This document shows, in pieces, positions 62,724 to 64,000 of a DNA stretch of 64,000 nucleotides. Under the pieces are notes generated by a model. That model was not told the DNA's origin. It worked only from the letters and a program-made list of their open reading frames with translations, and ran no database searches. The translations under genes and the position numbers were made by a program. Numbering within the stretch: the stretch's first letter is position 1; every line of letters starts with the position of its first letter. Where the stretch lies: positions 1 to 64,000 of the forward strand of contig CABVSR010000005.1 in the NCBI GenBank assembly GCA_902500995.1, given 5' to 3'. Source of the DNA: an uncultured Nitrospira sp. Lineage in GTDB: Bacteria > Nitrospirota > Nitrospiria > Nitrospirales > Nitrospiraceae.

Positions 62724-63041
62724 CTAGTTGGACAGGCACTCCTTCATGAACGTCTTGCGCTCGTCGCCGGCCAGCTTTTTTGCCTTGGCCTCCTTATTAC
62801 AGGTCGTCATCTTGTTCTGCTGAGTGGCTCCGGCCGCAGCTTTTGCCGGCTTGGCGGACAGGCACTCTTTCATGAAAGCCTTGCGCTGGTCGCCTTTGCC
62901 TTCTCCGCCGAGTCCCTTGGCATCCGCATCGGCGTTGCAGGTCTTCATCTTGTTCTGTTGTGCCGCCGCATAGCTGAGCGGCGGGCTGAGGAGCAGGGCT
63001 GCCAAGAGGATCGAGGACAAGGCTGACAAGAAAGGTTTCAT
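62724..63041 (-). CDS. PsiF-repeat exported protein
   Basis: A 105-residue minus-strand protein with a signal peptide (FLSALSSILLAALLLSPPLS then YAAAQQ). Two PsiF repeats follow: each has QQNKM, a TCN motif and a KxFMKECLS ending, the repeats being about 35-38 residues apart. PsiF is a phosphate-starvation-inducible protein of unknown activity in E. coli. The ATG at 63041 is preceded (minus strand) by AGGAG. Two conserved cysteines per repeat (in TCN and ECLS) could form disulfides after export. Confidence 0.87.
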   Translation of the reverse strand: MKPFLSALSSILLAALLLSPPLSYAAAQQNKMKTCNADADAKGLGGEGKGDQRKAFMKECLSAKPAKAAAGATQQNKMTTCNKEAKAKKLAGDERKTFMKECLSN

Positions 63042-63080
63042 GGACGTCTCCTGTGAAGGTGAAGGGCGGCTGTCGGCGGG

Positions 63081-63109
63081 ACTATAACAAAACACGCCGG
63101 TTCTGTCTC
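63081..63109 (-). promoter_or_regulatory. Candidate promoter for the psiF-like gene
   Basis: On the minus strand, GAGACA (63104-63109) and TATAGT (63081-63086) are separated by 17 bp. The -10 matches at five of six, the -35 at four. The predicted start lies about 30 nt before the ATG at 63041, leaving room for the AGGAG site. Confidence 0.5.
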
Positions 63110-63122
63110 ACGGGAAAGTCCC

Positions 63123-63884
63123 CTAAGTGACAGGGGGGATGGATGGCACGGTATAGTCGACCCGCACGAGATACAATCCATGAGCCGGCGCCGTCCTGCC
63201 CGCCGCGGGGCGGGAACGGGCCGTGAGGACAGTCTGCATATCGGAGGCGGCTCTCTTGCCCCGCCCGACCTCCACCAGCGTTCCGACGAGCGTGCGCACC
63301 ATCTGTTTGAGGAACCGGTCGGCGTAGAACGAGCACACAATCAGATCGCCCTCCCGGCGCAGTTCCGACTGCTGCAACCGGCAGCGGGGATTTTTATTGG
63401 CGGTCGGCGCGGTTTCAAACGAAGAAAAATCGTGCGAGCCGAGCAGGGCGGAGGCCGCTGCCGTCATCGCCGCCAGGTCGAGAGGGTGATAGACCGTCCA
63501 GGCCCGCTCCCGGAGCAGCGCCGCCCGCTCCGATCGGTTCAAGATCCGGTACTCGTAGAGCTTTCCTGTCGCGGAGTATCGCGCGTGAAAATCATCCGGC
63601 GCCTGCTCAACCGATAAGGCGCTGATGTCGGGGGGTAGGTGGGCATTTAAGGCGCGGAGCCACTCTCGCGGCAAAAGTCCGCGGTCGGTGCGAAAGCTCG
63701 CGACCTGCCCGAGGGCATGCACCCCGGCATCCGTGCGACCGGCCCCGACAATCGGGATGCGCGTCTGGGCGATCGCCGCCAGCGCCTCTTCCACTGCGGC
63801 CTGGACGGTGGGCGCATTCACTTGGCGTTGCCAGCCCGAGTAGCGCGTTCCGTCATACTCGAGGACAAGCTTGAATGTGGTCAT
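63123..63884 (-). CDS. truA: tRNA pseudouridine(38-40) synthase
   Basis: A 253-residue enzyme on the minus strand: MTTFKLVLEYDGTRYSGWQR at the start, GAGRTDAGVHALGQVASF with the catalytic Asp, and FKQMVRT-type segment FLKQMVRTLVGTLVEVGRG near the C-terminus. It makes pseudouridine in the anticodon arm of tRNAs. The upstream partial gene on the same strand ends 46 bp before its start. Confidence 0.95.
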   Translation of the reverse strand: MTTFKLVLEYDGTRYSGWQRQVNAPTVQAAVEEALAAIAQTRIPIVGAGRTDAGVHALGQVASFRTDRGLLPREWLRALNAHLPPDISALSVEQAPDDFHARYSATGKLYEYRILNRSERAALLRERAWTVYHPLDLAAMTAAASALLGSHDFSSFETAPTANKNPRCRLQQSELRREGDLIVCSFYADRFLKQMVRTLVGTLVEVGRGKRAASDMQTVLTARSRPAAGRTAPAHGLYLVRVDYTVPSIPPVT

Positions 63885-63930
63885 CGTGTGCAGGTGAAAA
63901 GCAGAACTCTAGCGTAACGGGAAGCGGCTG

Positions 63931-64000
63931 TCACCGGGGCGGATTGGCGCGGAGATAGGTTTTGACCCCTTCGAAAATCGACTCGGCAATATGCGCTAGA
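63931..64000 (-). CDS. C-terminal end of a probable N-acetylmuramoyl-L-alanine amidase (partial)
   Basis: Reading the minus strand from the window edge, an open frame gives LAHIAESIFEGVKTYLRANP and PR before a TGA at 63931-63933. This matches the usual C-terminal ending of AmiA/B/C type amidases (a LAE..I..GI..YL pattern). Only 22 residues are visible, so the assignment is tentative. Confidence 0.38.
   Translation of the reverse strand, partial: LAHIAESIFEGVKTYLRANPPR

Noticed and set aside
1-64000. CRISPR arrays, tRNA, rRNA, insertion sequences or transposases
   Set aside because: No regularly spaced repeats, cloverleaf-like sequences or transposase motifs were seen; apparent gaps are short.

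Overview
The window is one long stretch of cell-envelope polysaccharide genes from a Gram-negative bacterium, followed by a block of housekeeping genes. It carries three heptosyltransferase-type genes, GmhB, KdsC and a WaaL/Wzy-type membrane protein, so the cell makes a heptose/Kdo-containing lipopolysaccharide. The flanking genes are GC-rich with many GTG starts. GC richness, class I FBP aldolase beside FBPase, PsiF repeats, and PIN-TRAM followed by IspD/IspF fit a Nitrospira-like member of the Nitrospirota. That assignment is inference; no rRNA or other marker is present.

Layout. (1) 1-13.0 kb: LPS core assembly. A waaF-gmhB fusion (cut by the window edge), waaC, GT4, a membrane sulfatase/phosphotransferase, two tandem WaaE-like GT2 genes, GT4, a third GT9, then two convergent GT2 genes and another GT4. 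(2) 13.1-21.0 kb: an L-2-hydroxyglutarate oxidase gene, dTDP-sugar genes rmlA, rmlB and rmlD (no rmlC), a WaaL/Wzy-type polytopic protein, and GDP-mannose dehydratase plus GDP-fucose synthase. (3) 21.0-48.9 kb: a visibly more AT-rich accessory region, nearly all on the plus strand with 4-bp ATGA/GTGA overlaps. It encodes a nonulosonate-type synthase with an SpsF-like cytidylyltransferase, two PLP aminotransferases, two epimerases, a formyltransferase overlapping a NodB-type deacetylase, an oxidoreductase, a GNAT acetyltransferase, AsnB, a sugar amidotransferase, six methyltransferase-like proteins, a PhyH-type dioxygenase, an ABC flippase and several glycosyltransferases. (4) 48.9-55.8 kb: GC-rich again. 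GT4, a polyprenyl-phosphate sugar-1-P transferase, kdsC, manC/A, a phosphomannomutase and a DUF3108 protein. (5) 55.9-64.0 kb: fbp, class I aldolase, a DegP/HtrA protease, PIN-TRAM, ispD, ispF and cysE on plus; a PsiF-repeat protein, truA and the C-terminus of a probable cell-wall amidase on minus.

How the genes fit together (inference). FBPase and aldolase supply fructose-6-P, which ManC/A and the phosphomannomutase turn into GDP-mannose, and Gmd/Fcl into GDP-fucose. The Rml enzymes give dTDP-6-deoxyhexoses. The accessory enzymes make one or more heavily modified (amino, N-formyl, N-acyl, amidino or amide, O-methyl) sugars. The phosphotransferase at 50.1 kb would start glycan synthesis on undecaprenyl phosphate, the glycosyltransferases extend it, the ABC protein at 37.7 kb flips it, and the protein at 17.5 kb polymerises it or ligates it to the core built by region 1.

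No tRNA, rRNA, insertion sequence, CRISPR array or origin was seen. Promoter and hairpin calls rest on reading sequence alone and are tentative.
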